From: Aplectana chamaeleonis
Lineage: Eukaryota; Nematoda; Chromadorea; Rhabditida; Cosmocercidae
Direction of reading: 5' to 3'
Assembly (NCBI GenBank): GCA_029168955.1
Contig: JAPDOI010000117.1
Span: forward strand, 1,339,001 to 1,403,000
Length of the DNA stretch: 64,000 nt
Shown: positions 34,072 to 45,644 of the stretch, one piece after another
Position numbering within the stretch: position 1 is the first letter of the stretch
Layout: each line of letters starts with the position of its first letter
Notes under the pieces: generated by a model
Told to the model about the DNA's origin: nothing
The model's input: only the letters and a program-made list of their open reading frames with translations
Databases searched by the model: none
Made by a program: the position numbers and the translations under genes

Positions 34072-34740
34072 TTAGGAACAGAGCTATACGCTTAACCTTA
34101 AGCTTCATGAGGCATTGAAATATAATGTGTTAATGTTTCATTACAGCAGAGATATAGGCGAAAGATCGAGCTGTTTGGAAGTGGGTGTTCCGATACTCTT
34201 GCTCACTACTGTATGTACACCTTGGAAAAAACTAACAGGTGAAAAGATGACTACTCAACACAGTACAATCATTAATTTAAATCAATATTAATAGAAGTTT
34301 CGAGACCTAGCAGATCGGTTCACCCTGACCGTGCTTCTTCTTTGACTGTGCCTCGTGTATGAGTAAGAAATATTCGTGAAAGAGAACACTCGCAGAGCGG
34401 AATGCACAGAGCACACATTTTCCGCGCTTCGATCTATGGATGCTATTTGAGTGGATGAGTCCCTTAAATTCTGCCCACTCATGTTGTAAGGCACACTTAA
34501 CGTTTATGAATCGCTCATGATTTATTGGAGTCCGCTTATCGCATCTAGGGAACCTAAGAACAATTTTTTGAGCATCCGAAAAGGTGTTTTGGATGTCCTA
34601 TATAAAGCCAATCCTGTCCAATTGTTCACAACGTTGTTATGTGGTAGAGCAAGCAAATCCGCCCTCACATTGTCGCCGCTCTTCGAGTCCGTTTGACTGG
34701 GGTGATGGGTGTAAGAGCGGCCGGAATGCCGACTAGGGCA
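34072..34740. other. No recognised gene
   Basis: Two minus-strand frames of 68 and 80 codons show no family features. Confidence 0.35.
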
Positions 34741-34743
34741 ACC

Positions 34744-34816
34744 GCTGTGGTGGCGCAGTGGCAACGCTCAAGTCTCTTGCACGGTGAGAGTTGGTTCGAA
34801 TCCAAGGTGAGACGTT
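34744..34816 (+). repeat. tRNA-derived sequence (SINE head or tRNA pseudogene)
   Basis: A-box TGGCGCAGTGG at 34751-34761 and a perfect B-box GGTTCGAATCC at 34793-34803 have tRNA-like spacing. The acceptor stem does not pair, so it is not a working tRNA. It may be the head of a SINE whose body runs to about 34960. Confidence 0.6.
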
Positions 34817-34964
34817 GTTTTGAAGGAAGGCGTGTCGGAGCATCACAGTCTTCTGCCCATTATGTCACCTTCTGATAATCAAATTGCACTGAAGTGCCAC
34901 TTTGACGTTCGTGTTGAGTGGCGGCTTCGAGAGGTTTGCTACCACCCCGAATTTCAGCCTTTGC

Positions 34965-35520
34965 GTTCAGTCGGACTAATGGGCCATAACAATGTCACTC
35001 AGAACGTGAGAAGTTTTGAAATCACCTCTGAATCAAAATTTGCTTACCTCAAAACGGCTCGCTGGGTTTGGGGGTCGACCCGTTGTTACAGGGAACAAAA
35101 CTCCGTGGTCGCTGCCGGCGATCGTACGTTGACACGTCGTAGGGCGCAACACACACGCCACTCGATTTCACGTTCGACATCGATCGAATGCAGCTGACAG
35201 CATTGGACGCAGCATATTAGTACCCTTTTTCAACTTCGTGCAAGCAAAAAATGATCGCTCGTCTGAGTGGCGTCCTTGGTGAATTCCTTCCAAGGCAGTG
35301 CCAAGGAACGAATCTCAAAACTGTTCCTTGCGTTCTCCGCACAACTATCCCGAGTTGACGTCGGCGGGATTTTCAAATTTGTCTTAAGCTTTATTGAAAT
35401 GGGTTTTTCTTGGAAAGCTGACGTTTTTGAGAGGGCGTTTTGCAAACTTTAGTCACCATAGGGATATAACAACACGAAGACGTCAAAAACCCAAATATGG
35501 TTTTCATCGTGTACGATGCT
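34965..35520. mobile_element. TTAA element, family 3, right part
   Basis: Homologous to 9445-9480 and 10440-10915. The right end CATCGTGTACGATGC sits at TTAA (35521-35524). The left end is missing. Confidence 0.65.
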
Positions 35521-35539
35521 TTAAGGGCAGAAGTGGGAG

Positions 35540-36640
35540 CAAATCCGTGTCAGACGATCGTCAGACGAGGAATTGACAAATGGTCTTAACCAACCTTGGT
35601 CGGCCATCCAAGAGCATCTTAAGCAGATTGGGAAAGTAAGCAGACCATGTGTTTGGGTCCCGCATAATCTGTGAACAGAAGAATGGTAACCGATCAATCA
35701 CATGCAACTTATTACGCAAAAGGCAGTGGCTCTCTCCAAATGAAATCCCTCGGCGTACTGCTAAGCCAGATTTACATCCCTAAAAGCGCTCTTGTGTGTT
35801 TGGTGGAGTATTCGTCGCAATGTTCATTTTGAAATGCCGAAACCTGTACAAGTTGTTAATGCAGACTACTACAGCAAGCAATTGCAGCGAGTCAATCTTT
35901 AATTGAAAACTGGTCAGCGATTGTCAACCGAAAAGGCGTCATCCTCCAACACGACAATTCGAGACCGCACTGCGCAAGGCGAACCCTAGAAAAAAAAATC
36001 AATGATTCGGGGTGGAAGGTTCTGCCTCATCCACCATATTTGCCCGATGTTGCACAATCGGATTTCTATTAATTCCGAGCGCTGCAACACTTTTTATGTA
36101 AGTGGCAAAACATCTGCAAATGCGGATGATATCCAGAACGCCATCTCTAGATATAATACCGACCGCTATCCAAGGGAAAAAATGGGAAAAGTGGGCAACT
36201 AAAGCGTCTTTCGACCACAACTCGCCTCAAAGTGCTCCGTTTTCAATTCCGAAAGGACCAAAATGTCCACCGTGCCAGAATCTATCTAACTATATGAGAT
36301 AAAACTGGGGATTTTCTATGAGAACGCTTTTTTTAAAGATGCAGTTAGTTATTGATTTGATAAAGTTATCACAAGATAACGAGCTCATTCGATCAAAACT
36401 AACCGTACGCGATCTCGTCGTTTTCGAAATTGAAAACGGAGCCGTTTGAGGCGAGTTGTGGTCGATGGGGGCTTTAGTTGCCCACTTTGCCCATTTCGCC
36501 CATTTTTTCCCGTGGATAGCGGCGGTATTGTACTTTGTCCAAGAACAAATTAATTTTCATCAATCAGGGATTGAGAATTCACTCACTAGATGGCAAAATA
36601 TTACTGAAAATGATGGGGAATACATTATTGATTAAAAATA
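35540..36640 (+). pseudogene. Mariner transposase, split by a foldback element
   Basis: Plus-strand frames give a mariner transposase: KQIGKVSRPCVWVPHNL, RKRQWLSPNEIPRRTAKP, CVWWSIRRNVHFEMPKPVQV and VNRKGVILQHDNSRPH, which holds the second catalytic Asp. WKVLPHPPYLPDVAQSDFY follows, where relatives have SPDLAPSDY with the third Asp. The reading breaks at about 36153 at a foldback insertion. It resumes at about 36535 with QEQINFHQSGIENSLTRWQN and ends at the normal mariner C-terminus NDGEYIID and stop near 36635. A stop after SDFY, others upstream and the insertion make it dead. Terminal repeats were not identified. Confidence 0.85.
36153..36533. mobile_element. Foldback MITE inside the mariner transposase
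   Basis: The left arm from TACCGACCGCTATCC (36156) through GGGCAACTAAAGC to TCCGTTTTCAATT is mirrored by 36424-36530 ending GGATAGCGGCGGTA. Arms are ~100 bp, with a ~165 bp centre. It interrupts a protein frame that rejoins cleanly across it, which defines the boundaries well. Confidence 0.8.
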
Positions 36641-36644
36641 AAGA

Positions 36645-37255
36645 CTAGTTTGCTTTCAGCCCCCCAATAGTTGTTTCAAAAAAAAACGTCACTATGACGT
36701 CAGAACTAGGGGAAATAACCGAGTCGCCGCCCTAATCCTGTGTGTGCATGTGGGGGGGGGGGGCGGGGAGGGAGAAGAGAAGCAAGCATGCAGGGTCAGA
36801 TAGATAGATGCGGAGCAGAGGCTCTCTACACACTGAGGGAGGAGTTGTCTCGTGTTCTGTGGCTCGAACTCCACTCGGGACCACTTTTCTTGAATAGGGT
36901 AACGTGACGTGTCGAACTGCAAATACGGCACAACTCCTCTCTCTGTGTGTAGAGAGCTGCCACCCTATATGTATGTGCGAGAAAGGCTGATGAGGTGACG
37001 ATCATTTGGTCGCCACGAAGAGGAGTGCTATAAGCATTCTGTCGGACTGTGCCCATGAGTGCCTCAGTGGTTAGTCATATACTGCACTGAGAACGCCTAG
37101 AGTAAGCAAGAGGGCAGCTGTTCGATTTGTAGGTACCTGATGACGTCTATTCTTTCCTAATCTTCTCGTACTTTGCATAAATAAAGTCTCCACTCATATT
37201 TATGTATGACATGAGTGATATGACTTACCGTATTCCCTCTATTAGAGGTACACCT
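36645..37255. repeat. Repeat with inverted CTCTACACAC..GAGGAGTTGT arms
   Basis: 36825-36850 is the near reverse complement of 36930-36958, and the same motif occurs at 3168. A ten-base G run lies at about 36751. No gene recognised. Confidence 0.45.
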
Positions 37256-37264
37256 CTATCTTAA

Positions 37265-37570
37265 AGGCACACTCCAAGCTTGGGACGAAATCTGAGATTT
37301 ACATACAGTTGTGAAGTAGACCCACCGTATATAGCACCTGCCAAGTGCGAGCTCTCGATTCCTCTGAATAAGCGAGATATAGGAGGAAGCCACCCTGGGG
37401 CGCCCACGCCCGGAAGCCACTTTGGCACGCCCCTTTTACGATCTTTCGAGCTCAATTGTGGTGAGATGAGAGTTGGTTTCTGATCAATAGACCCGTTCTT
37501 CCCTTCATTCTCGGCCTCTCTCCTTATTCTGGTCGACTCAGATACACAGGTTGCAAATGACGGAAAAAGT
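37265..37570 (-). mobile_element. TTAA MITE, family 2, truncated, inverted
   Basis: TTAA (37261-37264), then AGGCACACTCCAAGCTTGG. The following sequence is the reverse complement of the right half of 31037-31513. The match stops near 37570. Confidence 0.75.
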
Positions 37571-40180
37571 GCGATTCCTCTTATTTATAAAGTCGATCAT
37601 TTAAAATTGTGATTTTCGACAGATTCAAAAAGCGCTCTGAAGAGTTTCTACTACCTGAGAATGATGTCAGAGATCGTAATTCCTCCATACAGGCACATTT
37701 TTTGACTTTGCTCGTAGTTTGTTCAACCACTCGATATCGGAACGAGCCAGGGTCAAGCAGACCGTTGTCTCGCTCTTCGTCAGAACTAAAAGCTGTAAAA
37801 CAGCGAGATTCTCATGGTTCCCACGCGTGCTGGTGTGGAGCTGAGGTTAGAGATAGCTAGAGAGCGGAGGAAAGAAGGAGGCTGCAGCATCGCGTGCGCC
37901 ATGAGTCTGACTTTCGACTCATTCGTGGAGTTAATGATTCGGAGAATTTTTCAATATAACCAGGTATAACCCCTAGGAATAGAAAGTGGCCGACCCGGTT
38001 TATAGCATGGAAGTTGTCGGCTACAATATAAGCAGTCAACAAGATTGCGCTACATTTATAACTGTTTGAGCCAATTCCAGTGAAAGTCTGAATTTTTTTG
38101 TGGCGGAGAAGAATGTTGGGTAGATCATAATGACAAGAAGCTTCAGATAGGGTTGCATGCATAACACTGCCTGACCCCTTTGTAATAGAAGCGTTGAAGC
38201 CTCCAAGGGAGTTCAAGCGCTATACAGCTTGTCCCCCAAATTTTCACATGTTGACCAACTTTATTGAAAATTTATAATAACTAGAAAATCGGAGGCCAGG
38301 CGGTGGCAAACGTTGGAAATATCATTCTTTTGAGTCTTCGCGCATAAAGGTAAGTTTCTTGTAGCGGTATAGAGATAAAGTTGCACGTTCATTCATCAGA
38401 CCCTCTTGAGGCAACCCCTCAACAAATTAATCGTAGAGAACTATAGTCACTAGATAGAAAGGCGCCATCTCAAATAATGTAGGCGTTATTTGATAGTCTA
38501 TTGATAGTGTAACCTTGACCATGTTTTTGAGCTTGTATGCTGCCTTGAAAGGCAGGTTTCGCGATAAAAACGGTTGTTGTTTATCGTCATGAGAAGGCAG
38601 ATTTGGTTATCACAAAAGCGAAAATAGGAAAAAAGCGGCAGGAAAAGAGCAAAAAAACAAGTTAGTGTCCGCAAGCCTTCAATTAACGAGATTTATATAA
38701 ATGCTTGTTTTGACGCCCTTTATTTTGCTTTAAATGTAGTCAGTAGGGATAACAAAACAAGCTCTCCCTCAATAATGACTGTTAGGTACACTTACATACA
38801 TAATTAGACACAAGGCACTCCTGATGCCGATATTTATATCGGTATCGGTCAACACAGTGCGGCTTTTTAAGAAGCGTCATGAGCGCCGTGTTCTGACTGT
38901 CGTCCGCAGTGAAATCTACAGAACTGGGTAGAATCAATTGCTTGACTTCAAATTTGTTTCATGAGCATATAATGGGTGAAGTGGGTAGTCGTTATTAGGA
39001 ATCAGTTGTAAAAAGGCTCAAGAACGTGCATAAATGAGGCCTTTTATATTTAATTGCAGAAATAGTTAGGGATGCAAAACTTGGAGCAGAAATCGTCAAG
39101 AGAAGTGCCAGTCCTGCAGCTAAGGTTGCAGATTTTTCACGCGAGCCTCAATCTTAGGGCAGTTCATTAGACGGATTCTATACTGACAAGAAAGCAAAAT
39201 GCCTAGCAGAATGGGAGGAGGGGAGAATCTCTTCCACAGATGACGAAAACAGATACAGGACACTTAGTGGGTGCTGGTATGGTAGGTGTTCCCTCTTCCA
39301 CCATGCAGCCCTGCCCTGGCACCATCTGACCTCCTTCGTTTTTTTTTTGTGAGAATTTTCTATAAATCAGAAGTTCAAGGAGGCGAGCGACTTCAACAGC
39401 GACGTTTGGAAAAAAAAGGGGTTCATGCAGTGTCATTAAATTTGCATTTATGTTATTGGAGGGATGGCAAAGGTTAGCAAAAGAACAGTTTAACATAAGG
39501 CAGCTCCTGTGCGTATCACATCAGAAATACAGCGGAATAAGATGTTCGATTGTAGATCTCTAATTTAGTCGACGTGGATCAGAAGAATTTGCTGCGAGGT
39601 CCGAGCCATTACATGAAGCAACCACAGCCGACAACCCCAAAAACGCTCTTAAGGAAGCCTGGGCGCGGTCGGTCCCACAACGAAGCCGGAAGCGCGCTCG
39701 CCGCGGACTGGCTTCGGCGGCGTTATTAGTCTTCGCTCCTACCTCGACCGAGTGCGGCCGCTTCTCCTGCTGATCCGCGTCACTTTTTACTCTAGTCGTG
39801 TTGTGCTTCGTTTTGTGCCTCTGGCCCTTGGAACCTTTTGTATACCACCTGTGATAGAGTTGTTTCATGATGAGCACCCCCGATGAGCAGATCATACCCC
39901 ATTATCGATCGTGACGTTTAACTCAGTAGGGACTACTTTACCCGCACCGCGACAATTTGAAAAGTCATTGCTTTTGCCGTGCTTGAAATTTTACAAATGT
40001 CTCCGGGGATTTCAAAAAAAGGCATTTTCATCGCTTCACGAAAGGGTAAGAGGTGCTCACAAAATCTTAGGGTAGGTAATTTTCGGATGTTAAAAAAAAT
40101 TCTTCGGATTCGGGTCGAATCTTTCAACTGAGAATTATTTACGGTGCTGAAAGCGAATCTGGGGTCTGTTCGCCGCCAGA
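37571..40180. other. No recognised gene
   Basis: Mostly AT-rich. 39590-39790 is a GC-rich island with reading frames on the minus strand but no identifiable domain. 40080-40165 resembles the middle of the family 3 element at 9.7-10.0 kb (GAATCTGGGGT). Confidence 0.35.
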
Positions 40181-40183
40181 CTT

Positions 40184-40464
40184 ACTATGCTTCTCTAGGT
40201 CAAATTCCTATCCGCAATTGCGTCTCGACACGCTTTGTGGCCGCATGCTCTAGAGTCAGTCGAGTTTCCAGCGCCAAAGCCGTCTCGAAATGGCTTTTTT
40301 ATACAGTTTTCCCCAATTTTGTTTAGTTTCCAGTTTCTAAAACCCACCTAAAGTCAAGAGATCGGCGGCTGCGGCGCTGGAAACTGTTCCGAGTCGAAAG
40401 CGCGCGGTCGCAAAGCGTGTCAAGACGCAATTGCGGACCGGAATTCGGCCCAGAGAAGCACAGT
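40184..40464. mobile_element. Palindromic MITE, copy 1
   Basis: The outer ends ACTATGCTTCTCT and CAGAGAAGCACAGT are inverted, and the arms (~100 bp) contain GCAATTGCGTCTCGACACGC and its complement. Homologous to 46242-46514. Probably a TA target. Confidence 0.75.
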
Positions 40465-42189
40465 TTGGATACTGCAGGTGACAGTGGGCACACTTCTTTT
40501 TACCCTCTATAAAACGTCGAAATTCACATCACTCGAGGCGCTAGCGGCGCGCGCGTCGCCTCGGTCTCCGTCTGCCCTACGCTCTCTCACTGTCTCTAAC
40601 CTCCTCTCCGCACCAGCACGCGTTGGAACCAAGTGAATTTCGCCGTTTTATAGCCTATAACTGGCGTTAATCACCTAAATATTTCGAAAATCGAAAAAAG
40701 GACTTCGAATTGGTGTGCGGCATCCCAAACAACACCAACAGAGAAATTTCGAGTTAATCCTGAGACTTCGACAAACTCTGGCAAATTCTCGTCAGACTCC
40801 GCGTCAGATATTTACCATCGGGAGGCCCTCCGTACGGCCAGTGGGAGGCTCCCCGCAAGAAAAAGGACGAGACTCGCGATGCTGGACTCCCGCTGAGAGA
40901 AAAAAGTGGGCGTCGAATAAATAACGACGCTGCGTGGACTACGGAAACCGAATCTGATGCCTAAATTTTGCGAGACTCGCGATGCTGGACTCCCGCTGGG
41001 AGAAAAAAGTGGGCGTCGAATAAATAGCGACGCTGTGAGGACTACGGAAACCGAATCTGACGCCTAATTTAGTGTTTCGAAACATTTTTACAGCGGGTAA
41101 GGGTTGCTGGCCTAAATTTTCCATTGTTTCTCCTCTCCTCCCCATTCATCCTCTGTCTGGCATCATTTCTAGGCTTAAGCTAGTGCACCACATGGGACAT
41201 GCCGTCGAATATAAAACCTGTTGTGTACCCACGTACGCAGCACACCGACACTTGACGCGCAAATTTGGATTTTTCCAAAATGCTTGCTGGTTGAAGTTTT
41301 CCAGGATTTTTGGTAGCATTGGCGATTTTAGGAGAAGTTTGTATGATTTTTTCGCAGTGTGCAGAAAATAACCTAGTTCACCTTCGTCTGCGGCCCTTGA
41401 TTCAAAAATTTTTACTTTGAAGTAGTTTCAATCTGAAACATCAGCTAATATTACTTAAATTCGGACTGGAAATGTCGCATGTATGATCGTTTTGCAACTT
41501 TTGGCGTATGTTTGACAGCATTTGGAGGTGATTTTAACAAATTGACGTAGAAATATTTAATGTTCAAGTATGATTTTAGCATTCACAAGTATAAGAATTT
41601 CATTTAATTTCGTTTTCTTGTTTTTCATTTTTTTTGTGCGATGTATCTTAAACAAACGAGTTGTTTACATGCATTATATGCATAATCCTTCGCGAATCTC
41701 CGGTGCAATATTAGTAAATGGTTAATTTATTTTTTACGCTAAAGCCTGTTGTTTTTATCTTCTTTGTTAATGAAACGCTGGGTGTTCGTCGGTTTTAGCA
41801 GTGATTTCTTATAACTTTCCCTCAGAAACAGTGTCGTGCATGTTATGTGGTCAGTGCCCTTTCTTTCGAATCTTTTCCTACACATTCTTGAATGATGAAT
41901 CCTATCATTATCATTATATTCTCCGTTTTTATCCTATTTGCGATCGAACTTCCATATCAGCGCACGAATAGCGGTATAGAGCTTATGGAGCCCGATCGAA
42001 TCCTAACGTCAAAACAAGCCTAACAAAGTGTCAAAACATGTTTACCTTCAATCACCTGTCTTAACACGTTTGTTCGATACGTATGATTTGTTTGAGCAGA
42101 ACGGGCCCCTTAAGCTCCATACTCGCACTCATCAGCGCTCTTGTTGAGTGAATGTATGTGATTCTCTGCGCCCCCTTCCCCACATTTCA
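40465..42189. other. No gene; 103 bp tandem duplication at 40868
   Basis: 40868-40970 and 40971-41069 are tandem copies (each begins CGAGACTCGCGATGCTGGAC) differing at a few bases. The rest, 41070-42189, is AT-rich with no supported feature. Confidence 0.55.
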
Positions 42190-42193
42190 TTAA

Positions 42194-42741
42194 AGGCAGT
42201 GGTCGCGATCAAATATGCTTGTCGCTTTTTTCTCTCTAAACCCTTTTCTGGGTCTCTAGTAGTAGGACCTATAACAGAAAATCGCGAAAAACCACTGTTC
42301 TGGGCCAAATTTGAAGCCTGAACTTTCTTGTCTTTTGATGGTGGACGAGCCCACTCCACATCATCGGCATCGATGACCTCTTATATCAAGAACATCAGCT
42401 GGCTTGAAATTGAATTTCAATCAATGATCCTTTTGCTTTATGTACACATCTAGTCAAAAACATTGACTGAAGTGCTTGCTTTCATTGTTCAACTGTTTTA
42501 ATTCGATAGATTTGTATTTATTTCTTCCTCTGAATGTCGATGATTTTTGACTGCCCGGCATGAGACTGCGATCTTTTTTGGCGACGCTGAGCACGTGTGC
42601 ACGAACTGGCATCTTTGGGCCTTAGAAACTCTAATTCTAGCCAGTTTTTCACCGCTCTACCTTCCTAGTTTTTCAGCTGTTTTCGATCTAAGCTGATTTT
42701 TGCAGTTTTTTCGTTAACGTCTTTCATCGTGACCACTGCCT
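42194..42741. mobile_element. TTAA MITE, family 4
   Basis: Between TTAA 42190-42193 and 42742-42745. It starts AGGCAGTGGTCGCGATCAAA and ends TTTCATCGTGACCACTGCCT. Length 548 bp, non-coding. Confidence 0.82.
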
Positions 42742-42980
42742 TTAATGTAAAAGGCTATTCCTTCCATGAAGTTCATTATCATCACGTCATTGTTTTCGCG
42801 TTTACATAGATTCGCCGGCAGAGCTTTCGCATAAAGGGCTTAGGCGGCGTCTAGAGTTCATTCGCGGCGCGACGCGACGTTATGATTAGCCTGCGTATCG
42901 ATCAAGCGACGTCGCGTCGCGTCGTCGCGAGGTGTTCACAGTGAAGAGGCGCGATACATTGAATTTGACGCGCAAATTAT

Positions 42981-43043
42981 AATCGCTCCGCGACCATCGC
43001 GTCGCGCTGCAATGCAAGGCGACGCGATGGTCGCGGAGCGATT
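42981..43043. repeat. Perfect 25 bp inverted repeat at the Harbinger left end
   Basis: AATCGCTCCGCGACCATCGC.. and its exact complement (43019-43043) are separated by 13 bases. Subterminal, possibly transposase- or MADF-binding. Confidence 0.85.
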
Positions 43044-43075
43044 GTCATCAATTTTTCTTCCATCATCGGGGACTC

Positions 43076-43400
43076 AAGGTGAGTTTTTAATCTTCTCAAT
43101 CCTTTTCAAAGACTAATGTGATTGAAAATGTTATGGGTTATTGTATTGTTCACTCAGGGGGCGTTTTTAATCTTCTCAATCATCGGGGACTCAAGGAGCG
43201 TTTTTAATCTTCTCGAGACTTTTCAAAGACTAGGTTGATTGAAATTGTTATGGGTTATTTTATTGTTCACAGATGATACTGCAAACAATTTTGTCTGCAT
43301 ATTTAAGGACACTGTGATGAGGATGATGGTTTCAAAGAGTCGACGAGCTGTAAAGGCGAAATCTAGAAAGGCCACAATAATCGTGAGTTTCTTTTTAAAA
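43076..43400 (+). other. Possible short gene or exon, with partial duplication
   Basis: AAGGTGAGTTT at 43079 and TTGTTCACAG at 43262-43271 could be a donor and acceptor. The following ~110 bases are open and rich in Lys/Arg/Ser, ending at a donor-like ATCGTGAGTTT (43380). The intron-like part repeats TTTTTAATCTTCTC and TTATGGGTTATT. Unrecognised. Confidence 0.25.
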
Positions 43401-43674
43401 ATTTTTTTGCCTTGGGTTTTTTCCTTGTTCCACGGCGTCTTGTTTATGAATGAGAATGAGGCGGCATGGCGCCACTTCGACGTCTCGTTGGATGTTCTTA
43501 GACAAAATTATGTTTTTTTATGAAATTAAAAAAAATTATGCTAGGAGGGGTTGAAACCGAAAGAAGATTTCCATTTCAACTCGACCCTCGTGAGTGAAAA
43601 TCTTACTCAGACTCATATGAGAAAAATCTAATATGGTTGTATTTCAAGAAGGTTTTACTGTGATTTGAAGGCCT

Positions 43675-44433
43675 CTAATTTTTGCCGCTTTGTTTCAGGA
43701 AGCCTCTAGTACCTTCAGAATCTTCGCAATATAGCCCGTTGATATCGTTTAATTTTTTAGGGTCTAAATTGGTAAAATTTAATGATTTTGCTCGGTGATT
43801 TCTCGGAGTTTTGAAGATCTCCAGCTGTTTTCTCGTTTCTTCCTGAGAACCTGAAGACCTCTGCAAACGAAATTTCTTATTAGAATTGCGTTTTTCGAAC
43901 GCCTATCAATGTTCCAGGGGAATCGGTAACAGCTTTTTTGAGGGGATTTCGCTGTGATTACGTAGAATTCACAGATTCCTGATTTTCGCAGTCTTTTCGA
44001 GAGTTTTTTCAGTGTTTTCGGAATATGTGCAAAACAGTCCACCAAAATCACCTGTTCTCCCATGGCTAAAAACTCTTCAAACACGATCCGGATGGACTAT
44101 TTCACTTACACAGATTCCGAGCTGAACTGGAGCGCTGAGTCAATTAGCGAGTAGTAGCCAAAACCTGAATCTAGTACAAGTCTGTGTCTTGATTTGGACT
44201 AGAAGGGGTTTCATTTCGATGAAATTCGAGTGAAGTAGAAGGATCAAATCTTGCATTCTCCCTTTTTTGTGGTACATGACTTTCACCGATTTCCAGCAGA
44301 TCAGGGTTTCACTTACAGCTTTGTATTCCTGATCTAGCATGTTTAGGGTATTCGATGAGCAACCAGCTCCACCGTCAGCCAGGTCTCCGAAGGTTCTACA
44401 CGTCAAGGCAACTTTTATCCCATTGTCGCTCAC
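43675..44433 (-). CDS. Candidate multi-exon gene of unknown function
   Basis: Three minus-strand stretches look like exons. The first (from about 44433) runs through CRTFGDLADGG to EYKA and a GTAAGT donor near 44315. The second, after TTTTTAG at about 44066, runs MGEQVILVDCFAHIPKT.. to a GTAATC donor near 43957. The third follows TTTGCAG at about 43863 and runs RSSGSQEETRKQ.. to a stop at 43675. Each is open and bounded by plausible splice sites, but the joins are not proven and nothing matches a family I know. It sits inside the Harbinger element, so it may be an extra element gene or captured host DNA. Confidence 0.25.
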
Positions 44434-44518
44434 GGCGTCAATTGAGAGGAGAAGAATTCCTTAAATTTAGTGGGATATAGCTTACTAATAAAGATTCTGT
44501 GATTTTTTTTGTTTTGTT

Positions 44519-44821
44519 ATGCGGTTCTACGCGGAAAAATCCGTTGCAATACTTGTTGTGCTTTGTTTCGTCGTTTTTGGCGCTGATTTAGACGAGGCTA
44601 GAGGAATGGTGCGTAGCTATCAATTTGAAGCTAACCGTTACTGCGGCTGCGTGAGTAGCTGGTCCAATATCCTGGGCAGAGTGGCCCAATGGGTTGACTG
44701 GCCCATGAGATTTTCACCCACTTACCGGCCGGTTTTCGTCGTACTTCCGTTCTCAATCTTCTTACAGGGACCCAAAGCTTGCGTTTTAGCCAAAAAAAAA
44801 CGAGGAATTTTTTCTTCGTGA
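44519..44821 (+). CDS. Candidate small secreted peptide
   Basis: An ATG at 44519 opens a 44-codon exon (to 44650). A typical signal peptide (hydrophobic core VAILVVLCFVVFGA) is followed by a short region ending NRYCGC and a GTGAGT donor. A CTTACAG acceptor at 44761-44767 would add a 17-residue exon ending at 44821. That second exon runs into a TTAA-MITE-like end (..CTTCGTGAAGACTGCCTTTAA), which weakens the model. Function unknown. Confidence 0.3.
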   Translation: MRFYAEKSVAILVVLCFVVFGADLDEARGMVRSYQFEANRYCGCVSSWSNILGRVAQWVDWPMRFSPTYRPVFVVLPFSIFLQGPKACVLAKKKRGIFSS

Positions 44822-44829
44822 AGACTGCC

Positions 44830-45640
44830 TTTAACGGTGAAATCTGGTGTGTAAACTTTCAACGGAAGGTAAGGGGGTCGTAAAAGTCTGGGTTAAAATG
44901 AAAATTTCGGGTGGGGATCGTGAAAATGTGTAGCCAAAAACGAAAATAAGGGATAAGAATTGTAAAAAATGCCGAAACTTTTGTGTCACTAAGTGGAGGG
45001 GATGGTGGCTTTTCTAAGGTCGTACACAACACGTTTGACTCCTCTAGCGTTTGGGATGCCGCGTGTGCGAAAATCAGACCTTATGTGCGTATCCCTCATC
45101 GTAGGGAGGGCAGCTCTCAACGTTTTTTAAGGCATTTGTGACGTCGTTGGAGGATAGAGAAGCTTGCACGCAAGGCCTGCTCCTGCTGTTTGCTGGAAGC
45201 CTGGAAGATCAATTCAGGTACGGTTACATCAAGTCTTGCGTTGTTTGAATTTCGCTACCGTTTTTTTAGTTCGATGGGATTTTTTTCAATCTCCCCAGCA
45301 AATTACCCATCCCGTGGGTCGCGTCGCGGTGTAGTATTGCAGAGCGTTCCCCCCCCCCCCGCAGCGCAACTGTAGCCCATCACCATCCAGCCTAAAGAAA
45401 ATCAGGCAACTTTTCGGGTTAGGATGGCAGGTGACCCTCAAATAGTCTCCTTGGCTATGTCAATTTCATTTCCGGGCATTGTCAATTTCCGAGCATCCGG
45501 TTCAAAGCCATTTCGGCTATCGGATGGAATGTTGAGTGCCAACTCTACAAAATGATGTGACCACATTAAAATTTTGAAGCTTTGATGACGACGTGAATTG
45601 TAGAGCTAAACTAATCTGAGAAAGGCAGGGTATAGCGGGG
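44830..45640. other. No gene; ACGACCCC-like repeat on the minus strand near 44870
   Basis: GGGGGTCGTAAAAG and GGGGATCGTGAAAATG at 44875-44930 are reverse copies of the ACGACCCC repeat. A run of C bases lies at 45350-45360. Nothing else supported. Confidence 0.4.
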
Positions 45641-45644
45641 CAGA

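Noticed and set aside
39560..39895. Host exon in the GC-rich island
   Set aside because: No splice signals or recognisable protein features.
38547..44828. A single large TTAA element from the AGGCAGGTTTCGCGATAAAA end at 38550 to the GAAGACTGCCTTTAA end at 44829
   Set aside because: It would overlap the Harbinger left boundary without proper nesting, and the two ends are diverged.
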